A stretch of DNA of 64,000 nucleotides. Origin: Clostridium manihotivorum. GTDB lineage: Bacteria > Bacillota > Clostridia > Clostridiales > Clostridiaceae. The DNA lies in the NCBI RefSeq assembly GCF_004015185.1, contig NZ_CP025746.1:3551776-3615775 (forward strand), written 5' to 3'. A program made the position numbers and the translations under genes. Below are positions 8,976 to 19,359 of the stretch, one piece after another (position 1 is the first letter of the stretch; the number at the start of each line of letters is the position of its first letter). The notes beneath the pieces were generated by a model that saw only the letters and a program-made list of their open reading frames with translations, did not search any database and was not told the DNA's origin.

Positions 8976-8994
8976 TTGAAAGACTTTCTTTCAA
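8976..8994. promoter_or_regulatory. 19-bp palindrome, candidate operator
   Basis: TTGAAAGA-CTT-TCTTTCAA, a perfect 8-bp inverted repeat about 50 bp upstream of the TrmB-type gene. Its position suggests autoregulation; this is inference. Confidence 0.4.
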
Positions 8995-9039
8995 TATATA
9001 TACGGCTACCATATCCTAGTGGGCAGCTCTAATCCTTTC

Positions 9040-9864
9040 TTAAATATGTTTTTCCCAAAAGTACAAATTTTCTTTCTTTAAAAAATCATCTAGGTTTAAT
9101 AGAAGTGAATCTATCACTGATAACAAACCTGTTTTATTTGGAGATGCATTGTCTAATAACTCAATTATGTTTTCTTCCATATTCCTAGGAACCTTAAAGT
9201 TTTTTTCTTTTATTATCTTTAATAGTTTCTTCTCTCCAGGATGACTAAATTCATTTACTGCGAAAATAATATCAAAATAGCTAGCTAGGAAAGCAGCAAC
9301 TCTATGATTTACACTTACAAAATCATCTCTTTTAAGTGCCTTTTCTATCTGAAAGTAATAAGCTGGCATTTGTAATTTAAGCAATGGGTAATTTTTCTTG
9401 ATAATATTTTCTTTTAAAGCTACTGGATACTTAACATCATACTGCTTTTGTAATTGCTCAAGGCAGCTATTCTTATCATATAGGATAATTGAATTAATAA
9501 AATTACTCCAAAAGCAGGTACTATATCCTACACTAGCCTCACCGTACTTGACAGTTCTATCTAAGGAATCTTTAAGCCATTTAATATCTCTGTATATTAT
9601 CTCCACTGGGATATTATCTTCTTTTAAGAATCCATCGTCTTCTGCTTCCCAAAAAGTATTATTTAGTTCAATGTATTTAAAATACTTGTCAGTAATAGCT
9701 TTTCTTCTATTTATAGATATTTCACTAGTTGAATATATATAAATATCATAATCAGAACCCTCATCATAGGTATTTGTAGCACGGGATCCAGCTAGAAGTA
9801 TACCCTCAACCTCAGGAATTTTTGAAAATTCCTTAATCATTTCCATTACCATAACATTAACCAT
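9040..9864 (-). CDS. Nucleotidyltransferase-domain protein
   Basis: The N-terminus has the polymerase-beta-like nucleotidyltransferase signature: LLAGSRATNTYDEGSDYDIY gives the G-S-x10-D-x-D metal-binding pattern (about residues 23-42). The remaining ~200 residues are helical, as in DUF4037 or kanamycin-nucleotidyltransferase-like proteins. An AAAGGAGAGAG ribosome binding site places the start at 9864, giving 274 residues; an earlier in-frame ATG at 9885 lies upstream of that site. Substrate unknown: it could adenylylate a small molecule or antibiotic, or be a toxin-type enzyme, but no antitoxin-like partner is adjacent. Confidence 0.75.
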   Translation of the reverse strand: MVNVMVMEMIKEFSKIPEVEGILLAGSRATNTYDEGSDYDIYIYSTSEISINRRKAITDKYFKYIELNNTFWEAEDDGFLKEDNIPVEIIYRDIKWLKDSLDRTVKYGEASVGYSTCFWSNFINSIILYDKNSCLEQLQKQYDVKYPVALKENIIKKNYPLLKLQMPAYYFQIEKALKRDDFVSVNHRVAAFLASYFDIIFAVNEFSHPGEKKLLKIIKEKNFKVPRNMEENIIELLDNASPNKTGLLSVIDSLLLNLDDFLKKENLYFWEKHI

Positions 9865-10018
9865 ACTCTCTCTCCTTTTATACATAACTAAGAATATTAT
9901 CTAAGTAACTTTAGTAGATATTTTCGCCTATCTACTATTTTGAATAATGCAAAAACACATATAATTGATAAGCTTCTAACATATTACTTCTTATCTTTCT
10001 CTAAAAACATTAAAAAGC

Positions 10019-10054
10019 AAAATGCAGTAGTACATACTGTACTACTACATTTTA
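10019..10054 (-). terminator. Terminator-like hairpin
   Basis: Arms AAAATG-C-AGTAGTACA and TGTACTACT-A-CATTTT around a 3-nt loop. On the minus strand it is followed by GCTTTTTAA, so it may end transcription of the small membrane protein gene at 10376. Confidence 0.55.
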
Positions 10055-10150
10055 TTCCATATGATAATATTAATCAATATTCCATTTTTATTGTACTATT
10101 TCTAAAGATAATTATGTCATTTTATAACCAAGTCTTGCTTTATAACTTTT

Positions 10151-10253
10151 ATAGGGAACCAACTTCAACTATTAATTTGTACATGCCCGATAATCCCCAG
10201 AAGCCGGTATTATCAAACATGTATAAATTAAGTTTTCATAAAGGTTCCCTATA
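10151..10253. repeat. Family A palindromic repeat, copy A2
   Basis: Ends TATAGGGAACC / GGTTCCCTATA, centre GATAATCCCCAGAAGCCGG. Most similar to copy A3 at 36836. Confidence 0.8.
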
Positions 10254-10375
10254 GCTAATCGCTTTTAGTTTAGTTTTCTCATTGATAAAGCCTATTAGTT
10301 TTAATAGCTACCATCTTTATTTTCTGGATTTCTAAAACAAATGATTATTACAAACCATGAAGCATAGCAAAAATA

Positions 10376-10618
10376 TTATTTATCCTTTGACTCTCTAGAA
10401 CCTTTGCCCTTGATCAGACCTAATGGAATACAAATCAAAGCAAGAACAAGTGCTAAAGCTATTGCTCCTATGACTATAGCTCCTGAAAGCACTATAATCG
10501 GAAAAATTATTGCGAATACTAACCCTATTATAATAAGAACAAGAAATATTGCTAGGAATGCAATTAAGAACTTTAAAAACTTATTTTTAACAGGTACCCC
10601 ATTAAAATCAACATGCAT
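10376..10618 (-). CDS. Small membrane protein, 80 residues
   Basis: Unrecognised. A short polar N-terminus is followed by two hydrophobic spans (about residues 14-36 and 38-65) and a basic, charged tail ending GKGSRESKDK, as in a two-span inner-membrane protein with a cytoplasmic tail. An AAGGGGGG ribosome binding site precedes the ATG. It is a single gene with a likely terminator at 10019-10054. The opposite-strand frame is a shadow. Confidence 0.65.
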   Translation of the reverse strand: MHVDFNGVPVKNKFLKFLIAFLAIFLVLIIIGLVFAIIFPIIVLSGAIVIGAIALALVLALICIPLGLIKGKGSRESKDK

Positions 10619-10989
10619 ATTTAGCCCCCCTTAATTTTCAACTTTATATACATATTACTACCAATTATATAATTATTACAATACAAAATTACTAAATTAA
10701 TTCATTTTTAACTTAATTTGTAACAAAGTATAAATTTATATTAAAGCTTTATCTTCACGCTACAAAAACTATTTTCAAAAGTCTTATAACCACTATTAGC
10801 CAGTATTTATAACCTTAACCTAGCTAACCTGAAAAGTGTATATAGATTTCTATACATTTTATATATGTAGACAGTAATTTATGTTATAATATTATCTGCT
10901 TTTGTTGAAGTACTTTAGCGAATACTTTATATATATCCGAACTTTAACACAACATTTTACAGATTAATAATAAAGAAAGTGGTGAGAAA
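10619..10989. other. AT-rich intergenic region upstream of the helicase
   Basis: No ORF, repeat or RNA recognised. Divergent promoters for the flanking genes are expected; a TATAAT-like box lies near 10883, but no well-spaced -35 could be assigned. Confidence 0.4.
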
Positions 10990-13900
10990 ATGGATATTAA
11001 CAATCTTAAACAAATTATTTTCAAACCATCTTCCAACTTAATGAGAACAAAGGGTAATGAAATTTTCAAAGAAAATCTTGTTACTAAAGTTAGAGGAAAA
11101 AAGATAGATGATATATACCATATTTACGGAGATATTAAAGATAGTAAATTAGCTAGTGAGCTAAATACTCATATAAAGCTCAACTTAAAAACAGGCAAGG
11201 TTATAGGTACTAGTTGCAGTTGTGAGATTTTTAAGGATTTTTCAAGAAATAAGCCCTTATTTATGTGCGAACATATCACAGCAGCTTGTTATAAATTTAT
11301 AGACTCAGTGAGTAAAAAGCAACAGTCGAAAGTTTCTAATGATATTACTAACTCAAATGTACAAGAAAAGCTTGAGCTTTCTCTTCAAATAACCTTGCTT
11401 TCTAAGTCTTTTAAGGACTATTCCACCTATGAAGCTGAATTTCGCATAGGTACTGCTCATAAGTATCTGATAACTAATATAAAACAATTTATTACTTCCT
11501 TCTATGATAGTACTAAGATATATGTTGATGCGACCTTAAGCTATGATCTCTCAGAATATAAGATAAAAGAGGATTACAAGGAATTAATAGAATATCTATA
11601 TAAAAAAATCAACTCTAAAGAAAATCCAGCTTCTTCTAGAGCATTAAAGCTTAACAGTAGTGAGCTTATAGGATTCATGGAGACCTTAGTTAATCACAAG
11701 ATTACTTTCAAATATAAAGGTATAGACTATTACCCAACTATATTAAAGGATAGATTACCACTAAAGTTTACCTTCAAGGATAATTATGAAGACTTTTTAA
11801 TCACAACTCACAAGAAGCTTCCGATTTCTTTGGACGATGAAAACTTAGTATATTTCTTTAATGGACAAATTTTCTTACCTTCAAGAAAACAAATAAGCAA
11901 CTATAGTTTTTTCTATGAAAAGTTTAAAAAATCTGATATCTTAGTTTTTCCTAAGGGCCTAGATAATTATAATATGCTAATATCTAAGCTTACAGCTATT
12001 TCAAGAGATGTAACCCTAAGCGAAGGTGTAAAAAATTATAGTTCTGATTATCTAAAATTTGAGTTTTACATTTATAAGGACGGCTTTGATATTTATTGCG
12101 ATATATATGGTATATATTTTAATAAGAAAATAAATATTTTAACTACAGCCATGGATGGTGAAGATAAGTTAAGAGATAAATTAGCAGAAAATAAGATATT
12201 AATGAAGCTGGAAAGTCATAAATTTATTAATAGAAAAGAAAGATTACAATTTGTAGGTAGTGACAATGATTTATTTGAGCTATTAGCTAAGAAAAACGCA
12301 GGACTTTATACCTTAGGAAAAGTAACTTTTGGCGCAGGCTTTGAAAACATAAAGATTTATAATTCCAAGAATATAGTGATGAACTTAGAAGATAATGATC
12401 CGAAAGTTAAAATAATCTATAGAATTGAAGAAATGGATCCTCAAGAACTTCACAGTGCCTATGAAGCATATAAGTCTGGTGAAAGCTTCTATAGAGACAG
12501 TAATAACAACTATTTAGATTTTACCGATGAAGGAGTACTACGTTTCTTCAAACTCTTAGAATTACTGACGGATAATACTAATGAATTTGGCTCTCTAGAA
12601 GTTGATAAAGATAAACTGTTCTATACAAAAGAATTACTTGAGAAAAATAGCTATTCTATTCACAACAATTCGGCTATATTTAAGAATTTAGAGAAAAAAC
12701 TAGATAATTATGAAGCTAGCGAACTTACTGTCCCTTTAGAACTAAAAGCTACCTTGAGAGATTATCAGATAAATGGCTTTAAGTGGCTTAAGACTTTAAC
12801 CGAATTAGGATTAGGCGGCATCCTAGCAGATGAAATGGGACTTGGAAAAACTGTTCAGACTATAGCCTTAATAGCTTCAGAGAAGAACAAGAAATTTATC
12901 ATAGTTACGCCTACTTCTCTTATTTACAATTGGAGAGATGAACTTACAAACTTTTGTCCTGATATAACCTTTGATATAATTCATGGCGAGAGAAATAAAG
13001 GGAAAAGCCTAGAAGAATTAATGGATAAAAACACTGTGCTTTTAACTACCTATGGAACCTTAAAAAACAACATTCAGAGTTACGAAGGCTACTGCTTTGA
13101 TTTTTGTATTATTGATGAAGCACAGAACATTAAAAATCCAACTTCTAAGACAAAGCTTGCTATAAATAAAATAAAAGCTACTACTCGATTTGCTTTAACA
13201 GGAACCCCCATAGAAAATAATCTTACTGAACTGTGGTCCATCTTTGACTTTGTAATGCCAAACTTTCTTTATTCAAAGGACGTATTTGAAAGAAAATTTG
13301 CTATAAAAGACAAAGACAATATTGAGCTTCTTAAAAGCCTGATAAATCCTTTTATTTTGAGAAGAACTAAAAGCGAAGTAATTGAAGAACTGCCAGATAA
13401 AAATGAAAAGAAACTTATAGTTGAAATGACTCCGATGCAAAAATCTATATATAGTTCTTTCATAAAAGATGTAAGAGAAAGCCTAAAAAACAGTTCTGGT
13501 GGAAAGATTGAGATTTTCTCATATCTTACAAAACTCCGCCAAATATGTTTAGATCCTTCTCTTCTAATACCAGATTATACTGGCGGTAGCGGAAAACTAG
13601 AAGCTGCAATGTCACTAATTCAAGAGCATTTACAAGAAGAAGGTAAGGTTCTTTTGTTCTCTCAGTTTACATCTGCTTTATCTAAAATAAAAGAACAACT
13701 GGATGCTTTAAATATAAACTACTATTATATAGATGGTTCTATCTCTGCTAAGGAGAGGTTAAGGCTGGTAAATGATTTTAATAAAAATGAAGAGGTAAAA
13801 GTTTTCTTAATTTCTTTGAAGGCAGGCGGTACTGGTTTGAATTTGACTTCAGCTAACTTGGTAATACATTTTGATCCTTGGTGGAATCCTGCGGTAGAAA

Positions 13901-14118
13901 ATCAAGCTACGGACAGAGCCCATAGGATAGGTCAAAAAAACATAGTTGAAGTAATAAGATTAGTTGCCAAAGGCACTATTGAAGAGAAGATATTAACACT
14001 TCAAGACAATAAGAAGCAGTTAATAGACGATGTTTTAACAGGCGACTTACAAGACAGCAACGCACTGCAAAAGCTTAGTAAGGATGATCTTATAAGACTT
14101 TTTGATAGAAGTATGTAA
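10990..14118 (+). CDS. SWIM zinc-finger SNF2-family helicase
   Basis: Cytoplasmic ATP-driven DNA translocase of the Swi2/Snf2 class, 1042 residues. The N-terminal SWIM motif is C76-x-C78-x14-C93-x-H95. A bacterial SNF2-associated region follows to about residue 580. The helicase core has motif I DEMGLGKT (about 614), motif II IIDEAQNIKNP (about 706), motif III ALTGTPIENN, motif V SLKAGGTGLNL and motif VI ATDRAHRIGQ. The closest named group is the Bacillus YwqA type; the role in transcription recycling or repair is inferred from the family. It has its own terminator and no obvious operon partner. Confidence 0.93.
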   Translation: MDINNLKQIIFKPSSNLMRTKGNEIFKENLVTKVRGKKIDDIYHIYGDIKDSKLASELNTHIKLNLKTGKVIGTSCSCEIFKDFSRNKPLFMCEHITAACYKFIDSVSKKQQSKVSNDITNSNVQEKLELSLQITLLSKSFKDYSTYEAEFRIGTAHKYLITNIKQFITSFYDSTKIYVDATLSYDLSEYKIKEDYKELIEYLYKKINSKENPASSRALKLNSSELIGFMETLVNHKITFKYKGIDYYPTILKDRLPLKFTFKDNYEDFLITTHKKLPISLDDENLVYFFNGQIFLPSRKQISNYSFFYEKFKKSDILVFPKGLDNYNMLISKLTAISRDVTLSEGVKNYSSDYLKFEFYIYKDGFDIYCDIYGIYFNKKINILTTAMDGEDKLRDKLAENKILMKLESHKFINRKERLQFVGSDNDLFELLAKKNAGLYTLGKVTFGAGFENIKIYNSKNIVMNLEDNDPKVKIIYRIEEMDPQELHSAYEAYKSGESFYRDSNNNYLDFTDEGVLRFFKLLELLTDNTNEFGSLEVDKDKLFYTKELLEKNSYSIHNNSAIFKNLEKKLDNYEASELTVPLELKATLRDYQINGFKWLKTLTELGLGGILADEMGLGKTVQTIALIASEKNKKFIIVTPTSLIYNWRDELTNFCPDITFDIIHGERNKGKSLEELMDKNTVLLTTYGTLKNNIQSYEGYCFDFCIIDEAQNIKNPTSKTKLAINKIKATTRFALTGTPIENNLTELWSIFDFVMPNFLYSKDVFERKFAIKDKDNIELLKSLINPFILRRTKSEVIEELPDKNEKKLIVEMTPMQKSIYSSFIKDVRESLKNSSGGKIEIFSYLTKLRQICLDPSLLIPDYTGGSGKLEAAMSLIQEHLQEEGKVLLFSQFTSALSKIKEQLDALNINYYYIDGSISAKERLRLVNDFNKNEEVKVFLISLKAGGTGLNLTSANLVIHFDPWWNPAVENQATDRAHRIGQKNIVEVIRLVAKGTIEEKILTLQDNKKQLIDDVLTGDLQDSNALQKLSKDDLIRLFDRSM

Positions 14119-14128
14119 TTGTAAAAGA

Positions 14129-14159
14129 TTCACTAAGGCACCCCTTAGTGAATTTTTTT
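14129..14159 (+). terminator. Intrinsic terminator of the SNF2 gene
   Basis: Stem TTCACTAAGG / CCTTAGTGAA with a 4-nt loop and seven T, starting 10 bp after the stop codon. Confidence 0.9.
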
Positions 14160-14192
14160 CACATATACCTTTCTCAAGGTATATGTGAAAAA
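14155..14192. repeat. Perfect 17-bp inverted repeat
   Basis: TTTTTCACATATACCTT and its complement around TCTC, overlapping the T-tract of the SNF2 terminator. No T-run follows on either strand beyond the stem itself. It may help end the convergent gene at 14233. Confidence 0.6.
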
Positions 14193-14232
14193 TGTGCAAG
14201 GCTATGATCTTATTTAAGAAAATACATGAACT

Positions 14233-14973
14233 CTAATCTGGACATATGCATTTTATTTCACTTTTTTCTTCCTTCTTTCCAAATGTGAGAATTCCCATAC
14301 TGATGAGCTTTATTTCATTATTTAGCAATGAAAAATAGCTTTCTATAATAGCAAATACATCGTAATTATCTATACCAACAATATTTTGCTTTACTATTAG
14401 GCTATAACTATTGTCATATATTGATTTTACAGGATCTACATCAATTACTGGAGTAATAGCTGGCCCTACATTTTCTTTTACTTTTCCATCTGGATTGTAT
14501 AAAAGCTCTAAGTATTCCTTGCTTCTGCCAGAGATATCTATTACGTATTTCTCCTTCAATGGTAAACTATATACCTCTAGTTTATAATTATCCAAATACT
14601 TTACAGTAAAAGGATAGCTACTTGTAAAAATCTCTTGATTAAAGATATTCTGAAGCAATCCGTCTACATAAGCATAAATTGTACCTATGGCATAACCTCT
14701 TACCTCTAAAAAACTTCCTCTTACTAATACTTCATCCTTTCCATCTCCGTTAAAATCACCTAAGAATAACTGAAAGTAATACCCACTAAAAGGAATCTTA
14801 ACAACTGAAGGTAACTGCTTTTTTCTAGGCTTTACAATTAGCTCTATATTGTTAGCGAAGGTTGTTTCCACATATGGAAACTCTCCAGTTAAAATGATCT
14901 TATCCCTTGAATAATAATCTGTTATGTTTCCTTCTCGTACCTCAATTATCTGTCTACTCCCAAAGTCTCCCAT
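14233..14973 (-). CDS. Unknown protein with FG-GAP/VCBS-like segment
   Basis: Unrecognised, 246 residues. No signal peptide or membrane span. Residues ~72-90 contain LGDFNGDGKDEVLVRG, the Asp-rich calcium-loop pattern of FG-GAP/VCBS beta-propeller repeats, but only one clear copy is present. The rest is beta-rich, with a CxC near the C-terminus. An AGAGGTAAAGCT ribosome binding site supports the start. It stands alone, convergent with the helicase gene; function unknown. Confidence 0.6.
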   Translation of the reverse strand: MGDFGSRQIIEVREGNITDYYSRDKIILTGEFPYVETTFANNIELIVKPRKKQLPSVVKIPFSGYYFQLFLGDFNGDGKDEVLVRGSFLEVRGYAIGTIYAYVDGLLQNIFNQEIFTSSYPFTVKYLDNYKLEVYSLPLKEKYVIDISGRSKEYLELLYNPDGKVKENVGPAITPVIDVDPVKSIYDNSYSLIVKQNIVGIDNYDVFAIIESYFSLLNNEIKLISMGILTFGKKEEKSEIKCICPD

Positions 14974-15400
14974 AGCTTTACCTCTAACTATTTATACACT
15001 ATATATTAAGTATAAATCAGTTTTTAGTTACTATTTTTAGATTGAATACTTATATAAAAATTAATTTTAAAACTTATATTCTAAGTTTTCCTATTAGAAT
15101 TCAACATAATATTGAGACATAATTTGTGTTGCATTTTTATCTTCTAAGCTAACAGATTATAAAATATTTGTGCATAAAATACTATTTTCTAGAGCAAAAG
15201 TTCATATAAAATTTTTAATAGATAGGCACACTCTATGGTAATTGTCAGAAAATTGGCAATAACAAGCGATATTTCTATATAATTCTGCACTACTTAACTA
15301 TTCCGCCAAATATTGAAATATTTAAACATTTATCATATTTTACATATTCTGTAATTAACTTTAATATAATATTATAGTAATTTTTAGGAGGTAATATAAA
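14974..15400. other. AT-rich intergenic region
   Basis: Divergent upstream region of two genes. It contains only AT-rich sequence with TATAAT-like boxes near 15365. No RNA or repeat recognised. Confidence 0.4.
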
Positions 15401-15880
15401 ATGAAATCGTTAAAACTTGTTTCATTAACCACTGCAATTTCTTTATTAGTACTTTCAACTACTGCTTTCGCACAAGACAGGACAAGCTATACAAACAAAG
15501 TTGTAAATACAACTATCTCAACTGTAATACACCCAAGTGCCAACTACTCTGAGGTTATGTTTGTAGGAAGCTCAGTAGACTCAAACGGCAATGCTCATGT
15601 AACTAAACTTCTGGTTGACCCAGAAGAAGGTCTTTCAAAAGTTGTAGCAACTTACTATGTAAATATCTTCAATGAATATGTTGGATATGGACATATTACT
15701 GGAGGTAGTGATGTTATCGCTGTTCAAGGGCTTCTTAATACCAAAATTAATGCTGGTCTAACTACAGATGGTAGCTTCGGTTCACTTACTTATAATGCGG
15801 TAAAGAGCTTCCAAGCTTCAAAGGGTTTATCACAAGACGGTGTTGTTGGACCTAATACTTGGAGAGCCTTATTACAATAG
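15401..15880 (+). CDS. Secreted peptidoglycan-binding domain protein
   Basis: 159 residues. The N-terminal Sec signal peptide (MKSLKLVSLTTAISLLVLSTTAFAQ, described here by its basic start, hydrophobic core and AFA cleavage motif) is followed by ~70 residues of unknown, beta-rich sequence. The last ~60 residues form a PG_binding_1 domain (IAVQGLLN, TTDGSFGSLTYNAVKSFQ, DGVVGPNTWRALL), a three-helix module that holds proteins to the cell wall. No catalytic domain is fused, so it may be a wall-associated structural or spore/cell-surface protein. Strong TAGGAGGTA ribosome binding site and own terminator. Confidence 0.8.
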   Translation: MKSLKLVSLTTAISLLVLSTTAFAQDRTSYTNKVVNTTISTVIHPSANYSEVMFVGSSVDSNGNAHVTKLLVDPEEGLSKVVATYYVNIFNEYVGYGHITGGSDVIAVQGLLNTKINAGLTTDGSFGSLTYNAVKSFQASKGLSQDGVVGPNTWRALLQ

Positions 15881-15890
15881 TTAAATCCAG

Positions 15891-15927
15891 AAAAAATCAC
15901 TAAAGGAATCTTCTTTAGTGATTTTTT
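15891..15927 (+). terminator. Intrinsic terminator of the peptidoglycan-binding gene
   Basis: AAAAAATCACTAAAG and CTTTAGTGATTTTTT arms 11 bp after the stop codon; reads as a terminator on both strands. Confidence 0.88.
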
Positions 15928-16437
15928 AGTTCCATATATCCATGTATTCAATAAATGTTTCTAAGGATTTCTTTCCTTTTTCAACTTCTAAATCTTCATT
16001 GTTTTCTTATGAATCAACACATTATCTCTATTATTTCAACTCTATATACTTATGTATTGAATAAATGTTGTTAGCACTTAATAAGTAACTTCTTATAACG
16101 GTATAAGAATATTAATCCAACTCTATCTTCAATTTTCCCTTATTTTGACAAAATCCCATGTTAAAATCATAGATTTGCAATAAATACTTGGTATCAATAT
16201 GTAGCAACATTTATTTAATACATTCTTATATATACAAAAAATTTCCTAATACACCTACTCAAATAAACTTTTTATTTATATTGATTTCTGAATACATCTT
16301 GGGTGATTTTGATATATATATCTTTCAATTTATACCCCAAAAGTTTATCTTGCACTCTCGAACTCAATAACTATATATGTGAAAGTATTTATGTATTTAT
16401 ATATTAGTATTTAAAAGTGCTTATATCTTTATATAGA
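15928..16437. other. Intergenic region with a spaced direct repeat
   Basis: About 500 AT-rich bases between convergent genes. Two near-identical stretches, TGTATTCAATAAATGTT (near 15943) and TGTATTGAATAAATGTT (near 16052), lie 109 bp apart. The 60-codon plus-strand frame at 16188 lacks a ribosome binding site and is not supported. Confidence 0.4.
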
Positions 16438-16502
16438 TTTTTTAAAGTTTAACCCAAATATTATATAAATTCTCTATATTACTAGGTTTAGTTAGTAAAA
16501 AA
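16438..16502. repeat. Family C repeat, short copy C4
   Basis: About 65 bp matching the ends of family C (AAGTTTAACCCAAATA, then ATTACTAGGTTTAG) with the middle deleted. It adjoins the GH48 terminator on its downstream side, as other copies do. Confidence 0.5.
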
Positions 16503-16530
16503 GACCGCCAGTATGGCGATCTTTTTCTTT
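16498..16530 (-). terminator. Terminator of the cellulase operon
   Basis: Minus-strand stem AAGATCGCCA / GGCGGTCTT with TACT loop, followed by TTTTTT, three bases after the GH48 stop codon. Confidence 0.88.
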
Positions 16531-16532
16531 TT

Positions 16533-19319
16533 CTATTTTGGCTCTACTCCGCTTGCAAGAGTTCCACCAATGTAAGCTGTTACTTTACTATTGTCAGCAT
16601 AGCTTGAAGCACTTCCGTTAAAGGAATAGTCATTGCTTTGACTGTAATTTGACCAATCTGCTTTGGCAAATCTTCCTGCTATCTCTACTGTTGCACCAGG
16701 TGCTAGGGTTCCTGCAGCAGTTGAGAAACCAACTTCTAGATAGGTGTCAGCATTAGTTACAGGTGTAGCTAGTTTTACAAAACTTCCAGTTACATTTGAA
16801 GAACCAACACTTGCCCAGTCACACCAGAAGTTATTGCTTGTAGCTCCGTCTGCTGTAAAGTAATATCTGAATTTTAGATCAGCTAGGTTAATTGATGTAG
16901 TCCCCGTATTAGTAACCTTAAATTTTGGAACTATTGAGTTTGTTGAGGTTGAAGTATTTCCGTTAAAGAATTGAAGGCTTACATTTCCTACTGGCTTTGG
17001 TTTTACAGGAAGTTTCACCTTGATATTTACCTTTGAAGAAACACTGCTTAGCCCTGAGGTATCTGTAGCTTGAGCTGTTAATGCATATGAGTCTACTCCA
17101 TCAGAACTATTTGCGTATCCGCTTGGAGTCCAAGTAACTTTATATGGGCTAGTTGCTGACTCACCAACCTTAGTACCGTTAGCAAAGAACTCTACCTTAG
17201 CAATAGTTCCGTTGTCAGTTGTAGCACTTGCTGATATTGTTATTGGATTAGCTGTTGTGCTATTGTCAAAAATTTGACCTTCTGTTGGTGTTGTTATAGC
17301 TGTCTTAACAGTGTTTGTTGGAACAGTTGCATTATCAAAAAGATTTGCATAAGTTCCATTTGCTATAGCAATTTCACATTCTGCCCAGAATCTATGATAG
17401 TTAAATACTGGTGATTCGCCCTTATCATATGCAGCTTTAACCTTTGCATAATCAGGATCATTCTTGTATTTTGAACGTATATCTATGAACTTAATACCAG
17501 GTTTTATAGCATCACCATTTGGCATTGTACCAGAGAAAGTACTTGGTATATATACTTCTTGATCAAACATTCTGTTATAGTCATTACGAGCTTCTGGAGC
17601 TGAAAGTCCCTTATCATCACTGTAAAGCTTCCACATTCTATCTAGTAATTGTTTAGCTATATCTTTGGCCTTGTCATCAAAAGCTGTAGGAGTATATTTT
17701 TGAGTTGCTGCACTATAGTATAGTAATGTGTTTGCAAGTGAAGCACTTACACCTAAATCTGTTGAGTAATTAACTATCTTTACATGAAGATTTGGATTGC
17801 CAGTGTAACTTCCGTTCCAAGTATCTGGTTGACCTGACCAATCAATAGTTGAAGGAACTTGGAAAGTACCATCCACGTTAAGTTTAACTTCAGGTTTAAC
17901 CCATTTTACCCATTTATCTAGTAGTGCCTTAGCCTTGGTATCTCCTGTGTTGTAATAATATTCAGCCATACGTTGCATTGACCAAGTCTGCATACCAAAC
18001 CAGGTATTGCTGCCTGGATCTTCATACACTGGATTTGGTACATATGCCATACCGTAGAAGGTTGAAGTACCTGCTGGATATTTTTCATATCTTCCATTGT
18101 AAGAGTTAGTAGCTCCTCCTGCTATAGCTCCTTCTGAAGATTGTAACCATTGATAGAATTCTAATTGTCTATTTAAACTCTTTCCCCAGTCTGTAGCACC
18201 ATTTGTAGACTTAGGTTTAAAGTCGCTGTTTGTTGAAAGCACCCATGCAGCTAATGGATTTTGGTAACCAAAGTGATCATGGCTTGAACCTATTCTCCAA
18301 GACCAGTTTGAACCTACTCCTCCACCCCATGCATAATACCACGACATTAGATAGCTAGAACTGTCATATCCAGTAGCTGCACTATTAATATCCTGCGAAC
18401 CTATTTTCTTAAAGTACTTATCAAAGAAGGAGTATCTTAAGTAATCTCCCATCTTAGAAGACTTTTGAACTAGGCTTGAAAGATCTACCCCTTGCTCTTT
18501 TGCCCAGTTATCAGCTGAATACATAGCTTGAACTACACGAGCATCAGCATCTGGAGCATTGGTATACTTCCATTGTTTAGAGTAACTTGAATCTCCAGTG
18601 AATAAATCAAGATAACCATTCTTTCCACCAAACTTCATTTCATCCCAGGAAGGCTGAGGAACTGTTTCCCAAACTGACTCCTGCTTACCTCTTTGGAAAG
18701 TATTTATATAGGATGGAGCTGTTTTTCCATCTGCTCTAGTACCATAACCATACCAGTTATCAGTATCTAGAAGCCAATGCATACCATAAATATCACTTGT
18801 TCCATAGGCTGCCTTCAATTCGTTAGCTATAGGATCCTTACCAACAGGAACACTTGGCTGAAGCTGGCTAGGATATTTATCAGGTGTTTCGTATTCACCA
18901 GCGTAAGTTGCTGGTTTATTTGGATCGTAAGTGGAATTGGTTGGTTGATCATCATGAGTTGGGATCATATACTTTTCCATAGTATCCCAAGCTTTAGTTA
19001 ATCCATTCCAATTGCCTGTGAATCTACCATTCATAGCTTCAATCCAAGTATAATAGCTCATAGCTTCACTGGTGGTTTCGTGTCCATAATCAGGTGCTTC
19101 AACCATAAGGGTTTCAACTGAATGATAAGGAATCCCCAGTGGACTGAAGTAACCGTTCTTTGAGTCATGAATCTTGTTGTAGAGTGTTGAGAATCTTTGT
19201 TGGTATTCGCTTAGTGTTGCAGCTTTTGCAGTGCTGGTCTTAGTAAAACCTCCTCCAGAAGCTGTAACAGCCGACAGAGTCATTACCATGGTGACTAGTA
19301 GACCAATCTTCTTTTTCAT
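16533..19319 (-). CDS. Secreted GH48 cellobiohydrolase with Ig-like and CBM3 modules
   Basis: Processive exocellulase, acting from reducing ends in this family, usually the key clostridial cellulase. 928 residues: signal peptide (1 to about 33), GH48 catalytic domain (about 35-665), one Ig-like module (about 670-765) and a C-terminal CBM3 (about 775-928). The block [13 protein letters not shown] (74-86) matches the region holding the proposed catalytic acid of GH48. There is no dockerin or S-layer motif, so this is a free enzyme. It lies 40 bp downstream of the GH9 gene, in one operon with shared terminator. The Ig-CBM3 tail is homologous to that of the GH9 partner. Confidence 0.96.
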   Translation of the reverse strand: MKKKIGLLVTMVMTLSAVTASGGGFTKTSTAKAATLSEYQQRFSTLYNKIHDSKNGYFSPLGIPYHSVETLMVEAPDYGHETTSEAMSYYTWIEAMNGRFTGNWNGLTKAWDTMEKYMIPTHDDQPTNSTYDPNKPATYAGEYETPDKYPSQLQPSVPVGKDPIANELKAAYGTSDIYGMHWLLDTDNWYGYGTRADGKTAPSYINTFQRGKQESVWETVPQPSWDEMKFGGKNGYLDLFTGDSSYSKQWKYTNAPDADARVVQAMYSADNWAKEQGVDLSSLVQKSSKMGDYLRYSFFDKYFKKIGSQDINSAATGYDSSSYLMSWYYAWGGGVGSNWSWRIGSSHDHFGYQNPLAAWVLSTNSDFKPKSTNGATDWGKSLNRQLEFYQWLQSSEGAIAGGATNSYNGRYEKYPAGTSTFYGMAYVPNPVYEDPGSNTWFGMQTWSMQRMAEYYYNTGDTKAKALLDKWVKWVKPEVKLNVDGTFQVPSTIDWSGQPDTWNGSYTGNPNLHVKIVNYSTDLGVSASLANTLLYYSAATQKYTPTAFDDKAKDIAKQLLDRMWKLYSDDKGLSAPEARNDYNRMFDQEVYIPSTFSGTMPNGDAIKPGIKFIDIRSKYKNDPDYAKVKAAYDKGESPVFNYHRFWAECEIAIANGTYANLFDNATVPTNTVKTAITTPTEGQIFDNSTTANPITISASATTDNGTIAKVEFFANGTKVGESATSPYKVTWTPSGYANSSDGVDSYALTAQATDTSGLSSVSSKVNIKVKLPVKPKPVGNVSLQFFNGNTSTSTNSIVPKFKVTNTGTTSINLADLKFRYYFTADGATSNNFWCDWASVGSSNVTGSFVKLATPVTNADTYLEVGFSTAAGTLAPGATVEIAGRFAKADWSNYSQSNDYSFNGSASSYADNSKVTAYIGGTLASGVEPK

Positions 19320-19359
19320 TTTTCTTTTCCCCTTTTTTTTATATTTATGATATTAGAAC

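Larger units (their letters stand above)
9865..10375. other. Intergenic region with terminator and family A repeat
   Basis: No convincing gene. It holds a terminator-like hairpin (10019-10054) and a family A hairpin (10151-10253). The 104-codon plus-strand frame here runs through both palindromes and is rejected as coding. Confidence 0.6.

Noticed and set aside
9940-10254. 104-codon plus-strand frame
   Set aside because: Runs through a terminator hairpin and a family A repeat, has no ribosome binding site and no domain.
10404-10634. 76-codon plus-strand frame
   Set aside because: Antisense shadow of the 80-residue membrane protein, which has the better ribosome binding site and membrane pattern.
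16188-16370. 60-codon plus-strand frame in an AT-rich gap
   Set aside because: No ribosome binding site; Ile/Tyr/Phe-rich composition expected from AT-rich non-coding DNA.
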